Counted from the first letter of the stretch, positions 20,531-31,722 are shown. The stretch: 64,000 nucleotides of DNA from Mesotaenium endlicherianum (GCA_009602735.1 WELA01013098.1:243462-307461); one strand, 5' to 3'. A program made the numbers and translations. Notes: generated by a model not told the origin, from the letters alone.

Positions 20531-22927
20531 TAGTATACTCTAATTGGCTCTTCAATACCGTAGATGCATTGTAACGTGTCCGCTTTCAAGAAGCAAGCGG
20601 GGGGATCCATTGAAGGCAAAGAAACACAAGCCCTAGCAAGAAAATGGGATTTCTCCGCTCGTCTCCGGTCATGACGTTTTGCCGTTTCCCCACTAGATCG
20701 GTCTCAAAGTGTAGTTGAGCTAGGGTGAAGAAACAATACCGCTTGAGCTTGAGATTGATAAGGACTGGGACGTCATCTACCCAGCTGCAAGCTAAAGTGT
20801 GGTCATCCTACTTAAGGCTGCCAACCTTCATTGGTAATTTGGGCCTCATAAGAGACTCCTTTCTTTTTCAATTTCGGGGGTCCTGGCTGACCCCTCCTGA
20901 TCACACTCATCCTTGCTATGATGCCTAGCCTTCTTCTCCCTTCAGGTGCCCTTTGTTATCTTGAAGGATGTGATCCTGGTCTACCCTGGAGGGAGGCTAT
21001 TGGTTGAGCTTTTGATTGTGCGCATTGATGCTCTATTCAAATTAAAGTCACACATGCTTGGTTATAAGTTGCAAATTGTCAGACCGTCAATTTGCCTTGC
21101 TTTGATTGACCACTTCGTGAAAAATATGAATTGTGGTCAAGGGCGTCGTAACCGATTGGTTCAAAAATTCCAACAGCGAGCCAAGCTCCGGACCAATGGG
21201 TTGCGACTGACTAAATTATACAAAACATGTCAATATTCTCTAGAAAATTGAACGACTTTGCGTGGGGTGCGGAGTTGATGTTATTTCCTGCCCTCACCTC
21301 TCCATCCCCAAAGCCAAAGAGAGGCGAGGTTGGCCGTCAGGTTTTTTGACGGCTCTTGGGGACGGAACAGCCGCGACGGGCATTATAGCCCTGACGAACT
21401 AAAAGCCTGACAGGCCCAGGTTTGGGCTCTATTGAGCCCGATCTCCTGTTGGGCTCATGCCCAGCTCTTGCATGCTTACAGCTTAACGTACCAAAAAGCA
21501 TAAATTTTACTTTTGGCACGTGGTTCAATGAAGGGCGGTGCATGTCACTTGCACGTAGAACCTGCGAGTTGCTTATGAATAAAATAATATATTAATATTT
21601 GACACCTTTGTGCACGTTGACACAAAGTTGATAAAGCCAAAAGTTTGCATTTAGTGCACTGAACAGTGTGCTTTGATTCGTCATTTATTTTGAAGATGCA
21701 TGTAACTTTGTTTCACTTCGTTTTCAAGCGGAGACACAAGTGTTTTCAAAAGCAGGGGTCCGATGATGGCAGCTTTTCCAGGCACCATTTCTCCGCTCTC
21801 CCAAAGCGTAGAAGTGGTACTTCTCCGCTCTCAATATTGGATCCGATAATCTACTTTACCCACTAGAACAGTCTTGTAGTGTAAGCCTCTCTTCCTTAGC
21901 TCAGGCAATACGCGTCCCTTAAGATCAGCCTTTTAGATGCATTAGTGCGGTTGTCAAGACATTCATTTGTCAGTAATCCTCTTAGTTACGACCTCCACGG
22001 GCTCGGCATGCAAAGAGAAAGGTGCAAATAGTGCCTTCCAGGTCGTAAACAAACCGTCAAGAGGGACTAAAGAGTTTGAGCCTAAAGACATGCCCGATAA
22101 TACACCATCGCATATCCTACCTCTGCAAGTACAACCGGTCAATTGTGAATCGTGGCAAAATTCTTAGATCAGAGGTTAGCACATTTGAGTACGTTGTTGA
22201 GTAAAACTGTTGAAGTCAGAATCAATTTTGAAACACCTCAAACAAATGGTGCCTTGACAAGGAAATTTGGTGGTCAGCATCGCTTGTCGTATCATTAGAC
22301 CAGAAGTTGTTTCCTCTGTTGGAATAAAGGCTTGCGACACTATTGAAGAGAAGTATGCAGGAATCTTGCAGTTGATGTGAGGTAGCATACGTTCAAGAAT
22401 GCAACATGAAGGTATCAAGTAACTATGAGCAAATGATTTTTAGGATATGCTAAGATTGAAGTTGGTAACTTAGCTGCTTTCGATTAAAAGTCGTTATGCA
22501 ATGAGAGTGAACCAGAAGACGTTGTGGTACGTTGTCAGTCTCCCCCAAAACCCAACCCACCGCTCTACTTCTTTATACCGCCTCTGTGTTGCGGTTGTTT
22601 ATAGCGCCAATTTTGGTGCTATTTTATGTGTCAATGCAATGCTTCTAATGCTTGCTGCCAAATTTCATTCCCATGGTCTAAGCAGCTGCAGCAGCTGCTG
22701 CAGCTGCTTGGATGCTCACTTGCTTACTAAATAAGTACAAGAAGACGTGCCTGACGGGAGAGGACTAGACAACGCGGTGGTACAGCAAGGGCAGGTGACA
22801 AAGATGTCGCAGATGTTGAAGGAAGTGGGTATCATTTATAGCGATTGCGACTTCAACAAAGTACATCAATGAGACGCTGTAAGGCGAAGCTCAAGCTATA
22901 AATAAGTCTCAACCACTCATGTGGTAG
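20531..22927. other. Unassigned region, probably decayed repeat DNA
   Basis: No recognisable gene. Short open stretches (for example 20946-21251 on the plus strand) show no motif I know. 22680-22709 is a perfect 30 bp palindrome built from GCAGCTGC units. Part of the region may be the remains of gag or linker sequence of a DNMT-bearing element. Confidence 0.5.
22680..22709. repeat. 30 bp perfect palindrome
   Basis: A 30-base sequence identical to its own reverse complement, starting AAGCAGCTGCAG and composed of CAGCTG/GCAGC units. It could extrude a cruciform or simply reflect a CAG/CTG microsatellite. Confidence 0.85.
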
Positions 22928-23099
22928 CCTAGTTGGAAGGATGACGCAAGTACAAATAGCAAACAACATGAATTAGAGCAGGCAAGAGCTGTTATAATGA
23001 CGTATCCAGTCACCTCTACTTCAAATTTGGTGCCAGGAGTGGCTCCATTAGCTCAAGCAACCACCAAGATAGAGAACCCATTTCAAAAAGGAGTGGTTG
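22928..23099 (+). pseudogene. DNMT N-terminal coding fragment, left of element B
   Basis: Open frame after a TAG at 22925-22927 that ends NPFQKGVV at the GGTTG target site. Joined across element B it continues directly into the DNMT motif I at 29776, so this is the coding sequence just upstream of the methyltransferase domain. It has no recognised domain of its own. Confidence 0.6.
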
Positions 23100-23598
23100 T
23101 GTAGTGATTTGAGTTATTATATATTGGTATGCATATATTTTAATGTTTTCAAATATATTTGGAGTGGTATTGTGTGGAGTCAAGTGTGAATAGGTACTCT
23201 AGTAACTTGGTTCATGTCCTTTGAACCTTCCAAGGCATTTTCGAAGTTAGAGGAAAGACCTAGAAGAACTCCATGTGGCAAAAGTCAGATGTGCCATTTT
23301 TAGGTCAAAAGGACATGTGTACATTATTCTAGAAAGAGGTGGCAAGTTTTGGGATGTGTTGGGTGCCAACACATCAACATACACCTTCCTAGAAATTACT
23401 TATGTAGCAAGTATATAAACAAGAGCTAGAACATAGAAAGACATTCCAGAATCACTCTTGTACTTGCCAAAATCCAGAAATATATTAACTTTCAAGAAGC
23501 CATCTCTCTTTCAAGAAGCTACCACTTGTGTACAAAGATCCTTGTCTTGAATAAAGTATTCTATTTTACTTAGTACTTTATCTATCTGTTTCACTACA
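23100..23598 (+). repeat. 5' LTR of element B
   Basis: TGTAGTG to CACTACA, 499 bp, ending just before the primer binding site. It contains a TATATAAA box at 23412-23419, a likely RNA polymerase II promoter that would place transcription start a few tens of bases downstream. Confidence 0.95.
23412..23419 (+). promoter_or_regulatory. TATA box in the element B LTR
   Basis: TATATAAA, about 187 bp before the LTR end and about 220 bp upstream of the gag ATG. It is present in both LTRs of B and missing from the internally deleted LTR of copy A. Confidence 0.6.
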
Positions 23599-23599
23599 G

Positions 23600-23615
23600 T
23601 GGTATCGGAGCTAGG
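23600..23615 (+). promoter_or_regulatory. Primer binding site of element B
   Basis: TGGTATCGGAGCTAGG begins one base after the 5' LTR and resembles the initiator tRNA-Met primer site (TGGTATCAGAGC) with one difference in the first 12 bases. Confidence 0.85.
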
Positions 23616-23635
23616 CACTTTGGTAGCACAAGAAG

Positions 23636-24916
23636 ATGGCCGATCCTCAAGACCAACAGCAAGCTTTTGAAGGAAGCCCTTCCTCTCCAAGACACCCTCC
23701 TCCAGCGCCGATGGGAGAGCCCACTCAAGAAAATCTGCAACAACAAGAAGCACCACAAGGAGGAGCACACCCTCCTCCAGCGTCGATGGGAGAGCCTACT
23801 CAAGGAAATCTCCAACAACAAGAAGCACCACAAGGAGGAGCACCGTCAAATCCCGTGGCAGCCGCTATAGCAAAGTTGACCCCACCACAAGGAGTTCCCG
23901 CAAATGAGTGGGCAGCCTTCCTAATGACCGTCCACAACCAAGTGGGCTTGGCCACCTATGAAGCAACCGTGCAAGCGTCAAGAGAAGCTATGGCTGCCAT
24001 GGTTGCCCCTATTGCGAGCAATGCTCAAAATCCAGCCCCGGCTCAAGCGCCTCCACAAGAGCCAACGAGAGCAAGGAAACTCATCAAGCCCGGCAAACCC
24101 GACACTTTCAACCCCGGGAAAGGTGCCAACCTGAATTTATGGCTCTACCAAGTGGAGACGTACCTCGCATTCCTTGAAGTACCCGAGGAGGACTACGTTC
24201 CCTTTGCCGTTACCTTACTTAGAGGAGCAGCAACATCATGGTGGCGTAACTATCAAGCGGCTATATATCAAGCTATGGCGCACCCCATGCTCGGCCAAGA
24301 GCCCCCACCATCATATGCAAGATGGGCAGATTTTCGTGAGGCCCTCAAGAAGCAATTCATGCCCATCAATGCGGAGAAGATTGCCCGAGGAAAGCTCCAC
24401 CATCTCAAGCAAACGACGTCCGTTCAAGAGTATACATCCAGATTTCACGCCCTCACTCTTGAGATCCCCAACATGTCTCTCGAGGAGAAGATTGACCGCT
24501 ACATCTTTGGCCTCAAACCCAAGGTGGCAAAGGAAGTGGAGTTACGCGACTTGACGGACTTCTCAAAGATCATTGAAGTGGCCCAAAAGGTGGATACCTT
24601 GGATTTCAAGCACTCCGTGCCTTCATCTTCACGGGTACCGACGACGCGGGTGTACGCAGCCCCTTCCACATCCGAATCTGGACCCACACCCATGGAAATC
24701 GGAGTTATTAAAAGGGACCCCGCGGCTGCCCGGAAGAGTGGAAGACCCTCCAATGACACTTATGATGCAAGAAACCAGCAAGGAGTGAAAGCAAGACTCT
24801 CCCCGGCTGAAAAAGAAGCTCTCATGACGGCTGGACTATGCTTTTATTGCAAGGAAAAGGGCCATCGTGCACTTTCATGCCCCAAAAAGTTGTCAAAAAA
24901 CGGACAGCGCCGGTAG
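23636..24916 (+). CDS. gag: Gag of element B
   Basis: 426-residue capsid/nucleocapsid protein. The N-terminus holds a perfect-phase tandem duplication: 75 bp units at 23693-23767 and 23768-23842 encode two 25-residue Pro/Gln-rich repeats. The retrotransposon gag domain spans residues about 140-310 ([41 protein letters not shown]). A single CCHC zinc knuckle ([14 protein letters not shown]) lies near the C-terminus. The last 16 bases overlap the pol frame at a predicted -1 frameshift site. Confidence 0.96.
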   Translation: MADPQDQQQAFEGSPSSPRHPPPAPMGEPTQENLQQQEAPQGGAHPPPASMGEPTQGNLQQQEAPQGGAPSNPVAAAIAKLTPPQGVPANEWAAFLMTVHNQVGLATYEATVQASREAMAAMVAPIASNAQNPAPAQAPPQEPTRARKLIKPGKPDTFNPGKGANLNLWLYQVETYLAFLEVPEEDYVPFAVTLLRGAATSWWRNYQAAIYQAMAHPMLGQEPPPSYARWADFREALKKQFMPINAEKIARGKLHHLKQTTSVQEYTSRFHALTLEIPNMSLEEKIDRYIFGLKPKVAKEVELRDLTDFSKIIEVAQKVDTLDFKHSVPSSSRVPTTRVYAAPSTSESGPTPMEIGVIKRDPAAARKSGRPSNDTYDARNQQGVKARLSPAEKEALMTAGLCFYCKEKGHRALSCPKKLSKNGQRR

Positions 24917-24930
24917 GCCAGGAGCCTACC
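24895..24930 (+). promoter_or_regulatory. Predicted -1 ribosomal frameshift signal at gag/pol junction (element B)
   Basis: In the gag frame TCA AAA AAC gives the slippery heptamer A AAA AAC (24895-24901). A 10 nt spacer follows, then a perfect 7 bp stem GGTAGGC (24912-24918), a 5 nt loop and GCCTACC (24924-24930). The gag TAG (24914-24916) lies inside the stem. Slippage makes CGG at 24901 the next codon and enters pol, which is open from there to 28503. Confidence 0.8.
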
Positions 24931-27900
24931 ACCCCAAGACCCACTTCACGAGAAGGCAACACGCCAAGTGAGGTGGAGACCCCCGTTGAAGACGACGTTC
25001 CAGCCCCAATGAGTTTGAGAGGTTACCTTGGAGGAGAGAAGGTCCACATCTTGGTGGATAGCGGAGCTCAAGGCAACTTCATTGCTGCAGATTTTGCCAC
25101 CAAGCACGGTATTACTATGCGAACTCTTGACCACGACGAGGAGATTATGATGCCCGATGGATTCTCCTATACTACCCCTTCCAAGAAGACGTACCCCTTG
25201 GCACTCTCTATCAAGTCCTTCAAGGATAGAGTAGTGTTCTCCCCCATGCAATTGGGCAAGTACGACGTCATCCTAGGGACGCCTTGGTTGACCAAGCACA
25301 ACCCCCAAGTTGATTGGAGGACCGGTACTATCAAGATCAAGAATGACATCACTTCAAGAATCTGTATTTTGCGCGCAATCCAGAATATCCAGACCCAAGA
25401 CATCCAGAAGCCGGCACACGAGATACTATTGTCCGCCCTCCAACTCAAGAGACTTGTGAGGAAGGGACACGAGCTTCTTTTGGCCTTGATCACGCCAAAA
25501 GACATCAAGAAAGACATCGAGAGTCAAGAAGGCAGCCCCGTTCCCAAGGAGATACAAGAAGTCTTAGAGGACTACAAAGAAGTGTTCTCCCCGGAATTGC
25601 CCAAGGGCCTACCCCCCAAAAGATTCGTAGACCACAAGATAGAGTTGGAGCCCGGAAGCAAGCCCATCTCTCGGCCTACGTTCAAAATGTCATACACGGA
25701 GCTAGACGAAGTCAAGAAGCAAATCAAGGAGCTACTGGAGCATGGCTTCATTCGACCTAGCAAGTCGCCATTTGGAGCCCCGGTGCTATTTGTCAAGAAG
25801 AAAGATGGTACCTTGAGGATGTGTGTGGACTATCGCGCCCTCAACAAGATCACCATCAAGAATCGATACCCGCTGCCGCGCATGGATGAGCTCATGGACC
25901 GGCTGGTTGGAGCCAAGTACTTCACGAAGATTGACTTACGGAGCGGCTACCACCAGATTCGCATCGCAGAACCGGACATAGAGAAGACGGCATTCAGGAC
26001 AAGATATGGACATTTTGAGTTCATGGTCCTGCCATTTGGACTCACCAACGCGCCAGCAACTTTCATGACTATGATGAACACCATATTTCAGCCCATGTTG
26101 GACAGATTTGTGGTGGTATTCATCGATGACATCCTTATCTACAGCAAGACCCTTGAAGAGCATGCGAGACACTTGAAAGAAGTCCTTGAAGTATTGAAGC
26201 AAAACAAGCTATTTGCGAAGGAGTCAAAGTGCGAGTTTGCCAAACAAGAAGTGGAGTTCCTAGGTCTCCACGTGACTGCTGATGGCATCAAGATGGACCC
26301 CAAGAAGACCACGGTGGTGGAGGAATGGCCAACCCCCACGACCAAGAAAGAACTCCAGTCATTCTTGGGATTTGCCAATTGGTACAGAAAATTCATCCAA
26401 GGCTTCTCGCACATAGCAGCCCCCCTGACAGATCTACTCAAGAAGGACAGGCTATATACATGGACCGAGAAAGAGGAAGAGGCATTTCAAGAGTTAAAGC
26501 GAAGATTGACCACATCCCCGGTGCTCACACTCCCAAGTCCAAACCCAGATTGGCCCTTCCACGTCATCACCGATGCATCTTCCTATGCAATAGGAGCAAT
26601 CCTGCTTCAAGACCAAGGCAAGGGACTGCAGCCCATCGCCTACGAGTCAAGGAAGCTAAATCCAGCCGAGCAAAATTATACAACCACGGAGCGAGAGGCA
26701 TTGGCGATTGTACATGCCTTGAAGGTTTGGCGCTGCTACGTTGAAGGACGCAAAGTACTGGTCACCACGGACCACGAGGCGTTAAAGCACCTCCAAACGC
26801 AGCCGTATCTCTCAAGGAGACAAGCAAGATGGAGCGGATACTTGCAACAATACAACATCACGATTCAGTACCAGCCCGGCAAGACAAACCCGGCTGACCC
26901 CCTCTCAAGACTGCAATTAAATGCAGTGATGGTATCCCTGAAGACAGATCTGGAAGCTCGATTTTCAGCCGCCTATGAAAGAGACCCTTACTACAAGAAC
27001 GGAGAAGCAGCCTTGGACCCATGCAAGAAGCAAGAAGGCAATTATTGGGTGAGGCAAGATACGGGCCAGAGATGTGTTCCTAATGACATAGACCTCCGGC
27101 TCTTGCTTCTACGAGAAGCACACGACAACCCTCTTGGAGGACACTTTGGAATCCTAAGGACCACGGGCGTTCTAGCTAGGACTTATTGTTGGCCAGGCAT
27201 GTCTAAGCAAGTCAAGGAGTACTGCAGGAGCTGTGACACATGCCAAAGAATCAAGCCATCATCGCAAAAGGCGGGAGGACTCCTCCAACCACTACCAATC
27301 CCCGAAAGACAATGGACGGACATCTCAATGGACCTTATCGTGGACTTGCCCGTGACACCTCGAGGCCATAATGCAATACTCACGGTGGTGGACAGACTTA
27401 CCAAGATGGCTCATTTTATTCCCACGACGACTAAGGCTACAGCACCACAACTTGCAAGACTCATCTTTGACAACATCTTCCGACTCCATGGACTACCATC
27501 AAGAATTGTGTCAGATAGAGATCCAAGATTCACAAGCCATTTCTGGAAAAATCTCTTCAAGAACTTGGGTACATCGCTGGATATGTCTACTGCCTACCAC
27601 CCACAATCAGATGGGCAAACCGAGCGTATGAATCGTACCCTAAAGACCTCTCTAAAGGCCTACGTGTCTACCCTCGAGCAAGACTGGGACATGTACTTGA
27701 CCCCCCTCGAGTTTGCCTACAACAACACTACGCAGGCCTCTACCCAAGAGTCCCCATTCTTCCTCAACTATGGCTTCCATCCGACCACGCCACTGAGCTT
27801 CACGGCTGGCCATGATGAAGTACCTGCAGCCACAGATTTTATGGAGACATTAGAAGCAGCCCTTACAGCAGCGAAGAAAGCTCTACAACACGCGCAAGAT

Positions 27901-28503
27901 GCTCAAGCAAGAGTGGCGAACAGATCCAGAAGAGAAATTACGTACAGAGTGGGTGACAACGTGTTACTATCATCCAAGAACATTTCCCTGAACAACAGGC
28001 CTGCCGGCAGCAAGTTCTCTCCCAAGTATTTGGGACCCTTCAAGATTATCCAGCAAGTCAACCCCGTTGCTTTCAAGCTAGAACTTCCCCAGACTATGCA
28101 CATCGACCCCGTATTCCACGCTTCCCTCTTCAAGCCATATGTGCAACCCGACAACAAGTTCCCAGGACGTGTGACAACCCCACCAGCCCCAACAATAGTG
28201 GATGATCATTTGGAGTACGAAGTGGAAGACATAGTGGCTATGAGAAATTTCAGGAGACAGCAGCAATACTTGATCAAGTGGAAAGGATATCCAGATTCGG
28301 AGAATAGTTGGGTGGCGGCGCACTACCTTGACAAAGTTCAGAGAAAGTTGAAGCGCTTCCATGCCGCCAACCCCCATCTTGGACCAGCCCCAAGTCTCTC
28401 TACTAGAAGCCCGAAGACTTCAGGGAGGCAGCCTGCCACCATCAAGAAGCAGCAGAAGACCCCTTGGAGGCAGCCTGCAAGAACAAGAAAGAGGAAAAAT
28501 TGA
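24901..28503 (+). CDS. pol: Pol polyprotein of element B (protease-RT-RNase H-integrase-chromodomain)
   Basis: About 1200-residue polyprotein with no stop, entered from gag by -1 frameshift. In order it holds an aspartic protease ([12 protein letters not shown]), RT with [20 protein letters not shown] and catalytic FIDDILIYS, and RNase H ([40 protein letters not shown]). Integrase has an H2C2 finger ([11 protein letters not shown]) and D,D,E core ([36 protein letters not shown]). The C-terminus is a chromodomain ([25 protein letters not shown]) and a basic tail. It makes the enzymes for reverse transcription and integration. No Met start of its own is needed. Confidence 0.97.
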   Translation, partial: RTAPVGQEPTTPRPTSREGNTPSEVETPVEDDVPAPMSLRGYLGGEKVHILVDSGAQGNFIAADFATKHGITMRTLDHDEEIMMPDGFSYTTPSKKTYPLALSIKSFKDRVVFSPMQLGKYDVILGTPWLTKHNPQVDWRTGTIKIKNDITSRICILRAIQNIQTQDIQKPAHEILLSALQLKRLVRKGHELLLALITPKDIKKDIESQEGSPVPKEIQEVLEDYKEVFSPELPKGLPPKRFVDHKIELEPGSKPISRPTFKMSYTELDEVKKQIKELLEHGFIRPSKSPFGAPVLFVKKKDGTLRMCVDYRALNKITIKNRYPLPRMDELMDRLVGAKYFTKIDLRSGYHQIRIAEPDIEKTAFRTRYGHFEFMVLPFGLTNAPATFMTMMNTIFQPMLDRFVVVFIDDILIYSKTLEEHARHLKEVLEVLKQNKLFAKESKCEFAKQEVEFLGLHVTADGIKMDPKKTTVVEEWPTPTTKKELQSFLGFANWYRKFIQGFSHIAAPLTDLLKKDRLYTWTEKEEEAFQELKRRLTTSPVLTLPSPNPDWPFHVITDASSYAIGAILLQDQGKGLQPIAYESRKLNPAEQNYTTTEREALAIVHALKVWRCYVEGRKVLVTTDHEALKHLQTQPYLSRRQARWSGYLQQYNITIQYQPGKTNPADPLSRLQLNAVMVSLKTDLEARFSAAYERDPYYKNGEAALDPCKKQEGNYWVRQDTGQRCVPNDIDLRLLLLREAHDNPLGGHFGILRTTGVLARTYCWPGMSKQVKEYCRSCDTCQRIKPSSQKAGGLLQPLPIPERQWTDISMDLIVDLPVTPRGHNAILTVVDRLTKMAHFIPTTTKATAPQLARLIFDNIFRLHGLPSRIVSDRDPRFTSHFWKNLFKNLGTSLDMSTAYHPQSDGQTERMNRTLKTSLKAYVSTLEQDWDMYLTPLEFAYNNTTQASTQESPFFLNYGFHPTTPLSFTAGHDEVPAATDFMETLEAALTAAKKALQHAQDAQARVANRSRREITYRVGDNVLLSSKNISLNNRPAGSKFSPKYLGPFKIIQQVNPVAFKLELPQTMHIDPVFHASLFKPYVQPDNKFPGRVTTPPAPTIVDDHLEYEVEDIVAMRNFRRQQQYLIKWKGYPDSENSWVAAHYLDKVQRKLKRFHAANPHLGPAPSLSTRSPKTSGRQPATIKKQQKTPWRQPARTRKRKN

Positions 28504-29272
28504 CATTAGACACTCTTCTCTTCTCGCAGTTTCTGGACAGAAAACTAAAACTGCTACTGGTAATAGGTCTCTGCATAATAAATTCTGAAAATTTACCTGG
28601 CTGTAGTCCATGAGTAGCCGGTCATTTAGAGTCCAAGTTTGCTCAATTTGGAGCACTGGTGAGAGAGATATGATGCTCTAAGTAGAAGGGGGTCAGGCTG
28701 CTGGCATTGTTAGGGCAGAATATGCCTTCTGACATTGTGCCCTCCCCTGAACTTGGAATGCTCTGAAACTCAAGACTCTGGTAGAACATCTTACAGCGCC
28801 CAGTTTGAGACTTAGTTTGCAGAATTTGGAGAAGTATAGAAGGACTTATGATTTTCAGAAGTTTCTGCACAGATTTGGAGGAGTGCCTACTCTCTCAGCT
28901 CTCAACGACACTCCAGAAATGAGAATGCTCTCAAATTTGGTGACCCGGTAGAGTTCTCCGACGCGGTCCGTCTGGCACTCGAATTTTCAGATTTGGAGCA
29001 GTTCTGTGGCCGCTATGAATTTTTGAGTTCGTGGCAGATTCTGGGCCAACTTGTACAATTTTCTTTATCATTAAGGAGTAGGCTAGCCAATAAGGTCACA
29101 CCACCTACGACCTTGCCTAGTCTACCTTACATGTGTAGCACCTGACTTGGCGCCTTTGACTAGTCCTCTTCACATGTGTGGCATCTGACTTGAAACTGTT
29201 GACTAGTTTGCTCCACATGTGTAAGACCTGACTTGACGCGCCGAGACGTCGCTTTTTCTATCGGGGGGGTGA
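28504..29272 (+). other. 3' non-coding region of element B with tandem repeats and polypurine tract
   Basis: No ORF with recognisable domains. At about 29129, 29171 and 29214 there are three imperfect tandem units of about 42-43 bp, each starting CACATGTGT or ACATGTGT and containing CTGACTTG. The G-rich string GGGGGGGTGA just before the 3' LTR is the likely polypurine tract. Copy A has the same region at about 3592-4417. Confidence 0.7.
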
Positions 29273-29771
29273 TGTAGTGATTTGAGTTATTATATATTAG
29301 TTTGCATATATTTTAATGTTTTCAAATATATTTGGAGTAGTATTGTGTGGAGTCAAGTGTGAATAGGTACTCTAGTAACTTGGTTCATGTCCTTTGAACC
29401 TTCCAAGGCATTTTCGAAGTTAGAGGAAAGACCTAGAAGAACTCCATGTGGCAAAAGTCAAATGTGCCATTTTTAGGTCAAAAGGACATGTGTACATTAT
29501 TCTAGAAAGAGGTGGCAAGTTTTGGGATGTGTTGGGTGCCAACACATCAACATACACCTTCCTAGAAATTACTTATGTAGCAAGTATATAAACAAGAGCT
29601 AGAACATAGAAAGACATTCCAGAATCACTCTTGTACTTGCCAAAATCCAGAAATATATTAACTTTCAAGAAGCCATCTCTCTTTCAAGAAGCTACCACTT
29701 GTGTTCAAAGATCCTTGTCTTGAATAAAGTATTCTATTTTACTTAGTACTTTATCTATCTGTTTCACTACA
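29273..29771 (+). repeat. 3' LTR of element B
   Basis: 499 bp, same length as the 5' LTR with about five substitutions by eye, followed by the GGTTG target site duplication. Confidence 0.95.
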
Positions 29772-30082
29772 GGTTGTACTCGAGCTGTTTGCTGGGCTGT
29801 GCTCTGGAACAATAGCTTTGATCCAAAGGCGAGTGGAGGTAGCCAGAGTTATCTGTGGAAAATGAGATCACGACAATAAGCGCCTTCAGGGAGACTAATG
29901 AGATGCGTTAGATGGTCAATTTCCAAGACCTGGTACCTGGCAATGATATGATTACTCGCATTGTGGGGAAAGACATTATGCAAGTGCACCCTTCGTATTT
30001 GAGCGTGTACAAGTTCAAGTAGATCTTCGCTGGATTCCCTTGCCAGCCATTCTCGCAAACTGGAAGGAGGAGGGTGGTTTGA
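29772..30082 (+). pseudogene. C5 DNA methyltransferase N-terminal half (motif I and PCQ loop), broken
   Basis: Directly after element B the frame reads VLELFAGLCSGTIALIQ, a motif I (S-adenosylmethionine binding) of C5 methyltransferases. After a frameshift and stops, IFAGFPCQPFSQTGRRR appears at about 30023-30075; PCQ (30038-30046) is the catalytic motif IV loop with its cysteine. A TAG sits immediately before IFAGF, and a TGA ends the frame at about 30079-30081. Beyond that the sequence runs into a minus-strand gag. Together with 22928-23099 this is the start of a methyltransferase domain whose other half is not joined here; the fragment at 18032 holds the complementary C-terminal half of a similar enzyme. 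Confidence 0.75.
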
Positions 30083-30151
30083 GGATCTCGTGCTTGGCGC
30101 TTGAGATCCAATGTGTCGATATCCTCCAAAGTTGTGGCTGCCATACTGCCT

Positions 30152-30943
30152 CTAACTATACTCCACAGCGCCGACCCTCGTTGCCCATGCCATCATTTCT
30201 CCAAGACTGGTAGGTTTCTTGAGCGCCACTTCCTTGGCCACAGTTGGCTTGAGTCCCCTCTTGAACTTGTCCATCATCTCCAACTCGTGCATAGATGGAC
30301 ATTGAAGCACCAGCTCGTTGAAGCGCGAAACATACTCCTGAACGAATTCTCGTTGACGAAGGCGCACCAATAGATCTCGAGCAGTAGCCTCGGGTGCAAT
30401 AGGTTGAAATTGCCTCTTCAAGCCTTCAAAGAGCTGATCAGCAGTAGTAAGAACTCCAGACAGCTGCTCCTCTCGCTCATACCAAGCTCCAGCACTCTTC
30501 TTCAGCAAGGTAATCACAAAGGCGACTTGCCTGTCTGGCGTGAGCGCAGAATACTCCATAAATTTCTTCAGCCCAAAAATCCATTGAACAAGTGGCGATC
30601 CACGCTCTCCAGTATACACTTCAGGCTTAGGCGCACGCACTCCTGATGCGGGTGGAATAATTGGTTGCACCACTGGGTTAACATGAATGGGTGGTACAAC
30701 GGGTGCAGGTGCCGAACTCGTCGAAGCGGCATTTTTAACAACAACTTGCACCATCCTCTCCACCTCCGCGCGCAAATTTTGTTGAAATTGGTCGTAAACT
30801 TCTCCCCCAATTGCATTTGCCATTTGCCAGAGCATCGCCTGCATCTCTTGTCGTTCTTTGGTCATTGTTGGTGCTGCCTGCTGCTCCACGCGCCCAACAT
30901 GCTCGACATGTTCGCCTCCTCCAGCTGCCGGCTGCGACTCCAC
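30152..30943 (-). CDS. gag: Gag of retroelement E (Ty3/gypsy type), probably a remnant
   Basis: 263-residue ORF with a retrotransposon gag domain (RAPKPEVYTGERGSPLVQWI, GAWYEREEQL, QEYVSRFNELVLQCPSM, DKFKRGLKPTVAKEVALKKP). The N-terminal part is Gln/Ala/Val-rich. No zinc knuckle, protease or RT follows on the minus strand before the DNMT fragment at 30082, so the element is truncated or rearranged. Its product alone would be a capsid-like protein. Confidence 0.85.
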   Translation of the reverse strand: MESQPAAGGGEHVEHVGRVEQQAAPTMTKERQEMQAMLWQMANAIGGEVYDQFQQNLRAEVERMVQVVVKNAASTSSAPAPVVPPIHVNPVVQPIIPPASGVRAPKPEVYTGERGSPLVQWIFGLKKFMEYSALTPDRQVAFVITLLKKSAGAWYEREEQLSGVLTTADQLFEGLKRQFQPIAPEATARDLLVRLRQREFVQEYVSRFNELVLQCPSMHELEMMDKFKRGLKPTVAKEVALKKPTSLGEMMAWATRVGAVEYS

Positions 30944-30980
30944 AATATAATATGCAAATTAGCCCATCTCCAATACCAGA

Positions 30981-31722
30981 TGAAGGGGGCAGAGTGCCCT
31001 AGTGGCAGCGTAGTAACTCACGAGGAAAGGAACAAGTTGCAATCTAACTAAAGAGTGCAGCCGCATATTGCTAAGAAAGCTTAGGAAATTACTAGACATT
31101 TTGACTAGCAAGAAACTGCTCACAAATGATGTAGGATGAAAGGCCTTGTCATTACAAACCCGTAGAAATTTACAGAAGTGAAAACTCATGAGAAACAAAG
31201 AAGTTATGCCTATTTATAGTTTTTTGTCTATGTGCTCCTCTCTAGGAGGAAGCTACGGGATTTTCTAAGTGTTCGTCAAATCGTCCCTTCCAAAATATTT
31301 GTGAGTAGGCCAGGTAAGTCTTATTTGACGTGTTGGGCCAAATTGACGTCCACAACATGTAACAACATTACTAGAATATTCTATCTTAGGCGCGCTAGGC
31401 TAAACCGAAACTTCTAGGTAAATCGACCTAGTCGGCACTCCGCGTCAGCCGAACTTACGTGAAGGTTCGAGTTCACTCTAACGGGCCAGATCGCTCGACG
31501 CTGTCGGTCACTCCGACGGTCGCGCTCACCGCAAATTAAGGACAGTCGTCAACCGACCTCAAAACTAATTAAACTTTGGAAATCCATAACTCTCTCAATA
31601 CTGGACCAAATTCGATGAACTTTATATCAAAATGACCACAAAAATGCACTCTAGAGTTCTTCGCAATCAAGACATACTTTCGTAAAACTCAAAAATGCAC
31701 TTTGTAAACCTATGACCTTACA
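30981..31722 (-). repeat. Putative 5' LTR of retroelement E
   Basis: On the minus strand this would start TGTAAGGTC (31722) and end CCCTTCA (30981), followed after two bases by TGGTATTGGAGATGGG, a tRNA-Met-like primer binding site, and then gag. A minus-strand CTATAAATA (31211-31219) could be its TATA box. Only one LTR is visible, so the boundaries are tentative. Confidence 0.45.

Larger units (their letters stand above)
23100..29771 (+). mobile_element. Intact Ty3/gypsy chromovirus, element B
   Basis: 6672 bp element with two 499 bp LTRs (23100-23598 and 29273-29771), a perfect 5 bp target site duplication GGTTG (23095-23099 and 29772-29776), primer binding site, gag, pol in the -1 frame, polypurine tract and no stop in either ORF. 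The LTRs differ at about five positions by eye (roughly 1%), so insertion is recent and the element may still be active. It landed within the motif I region of a DNMT coding sequence. Confidence 0.97.
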
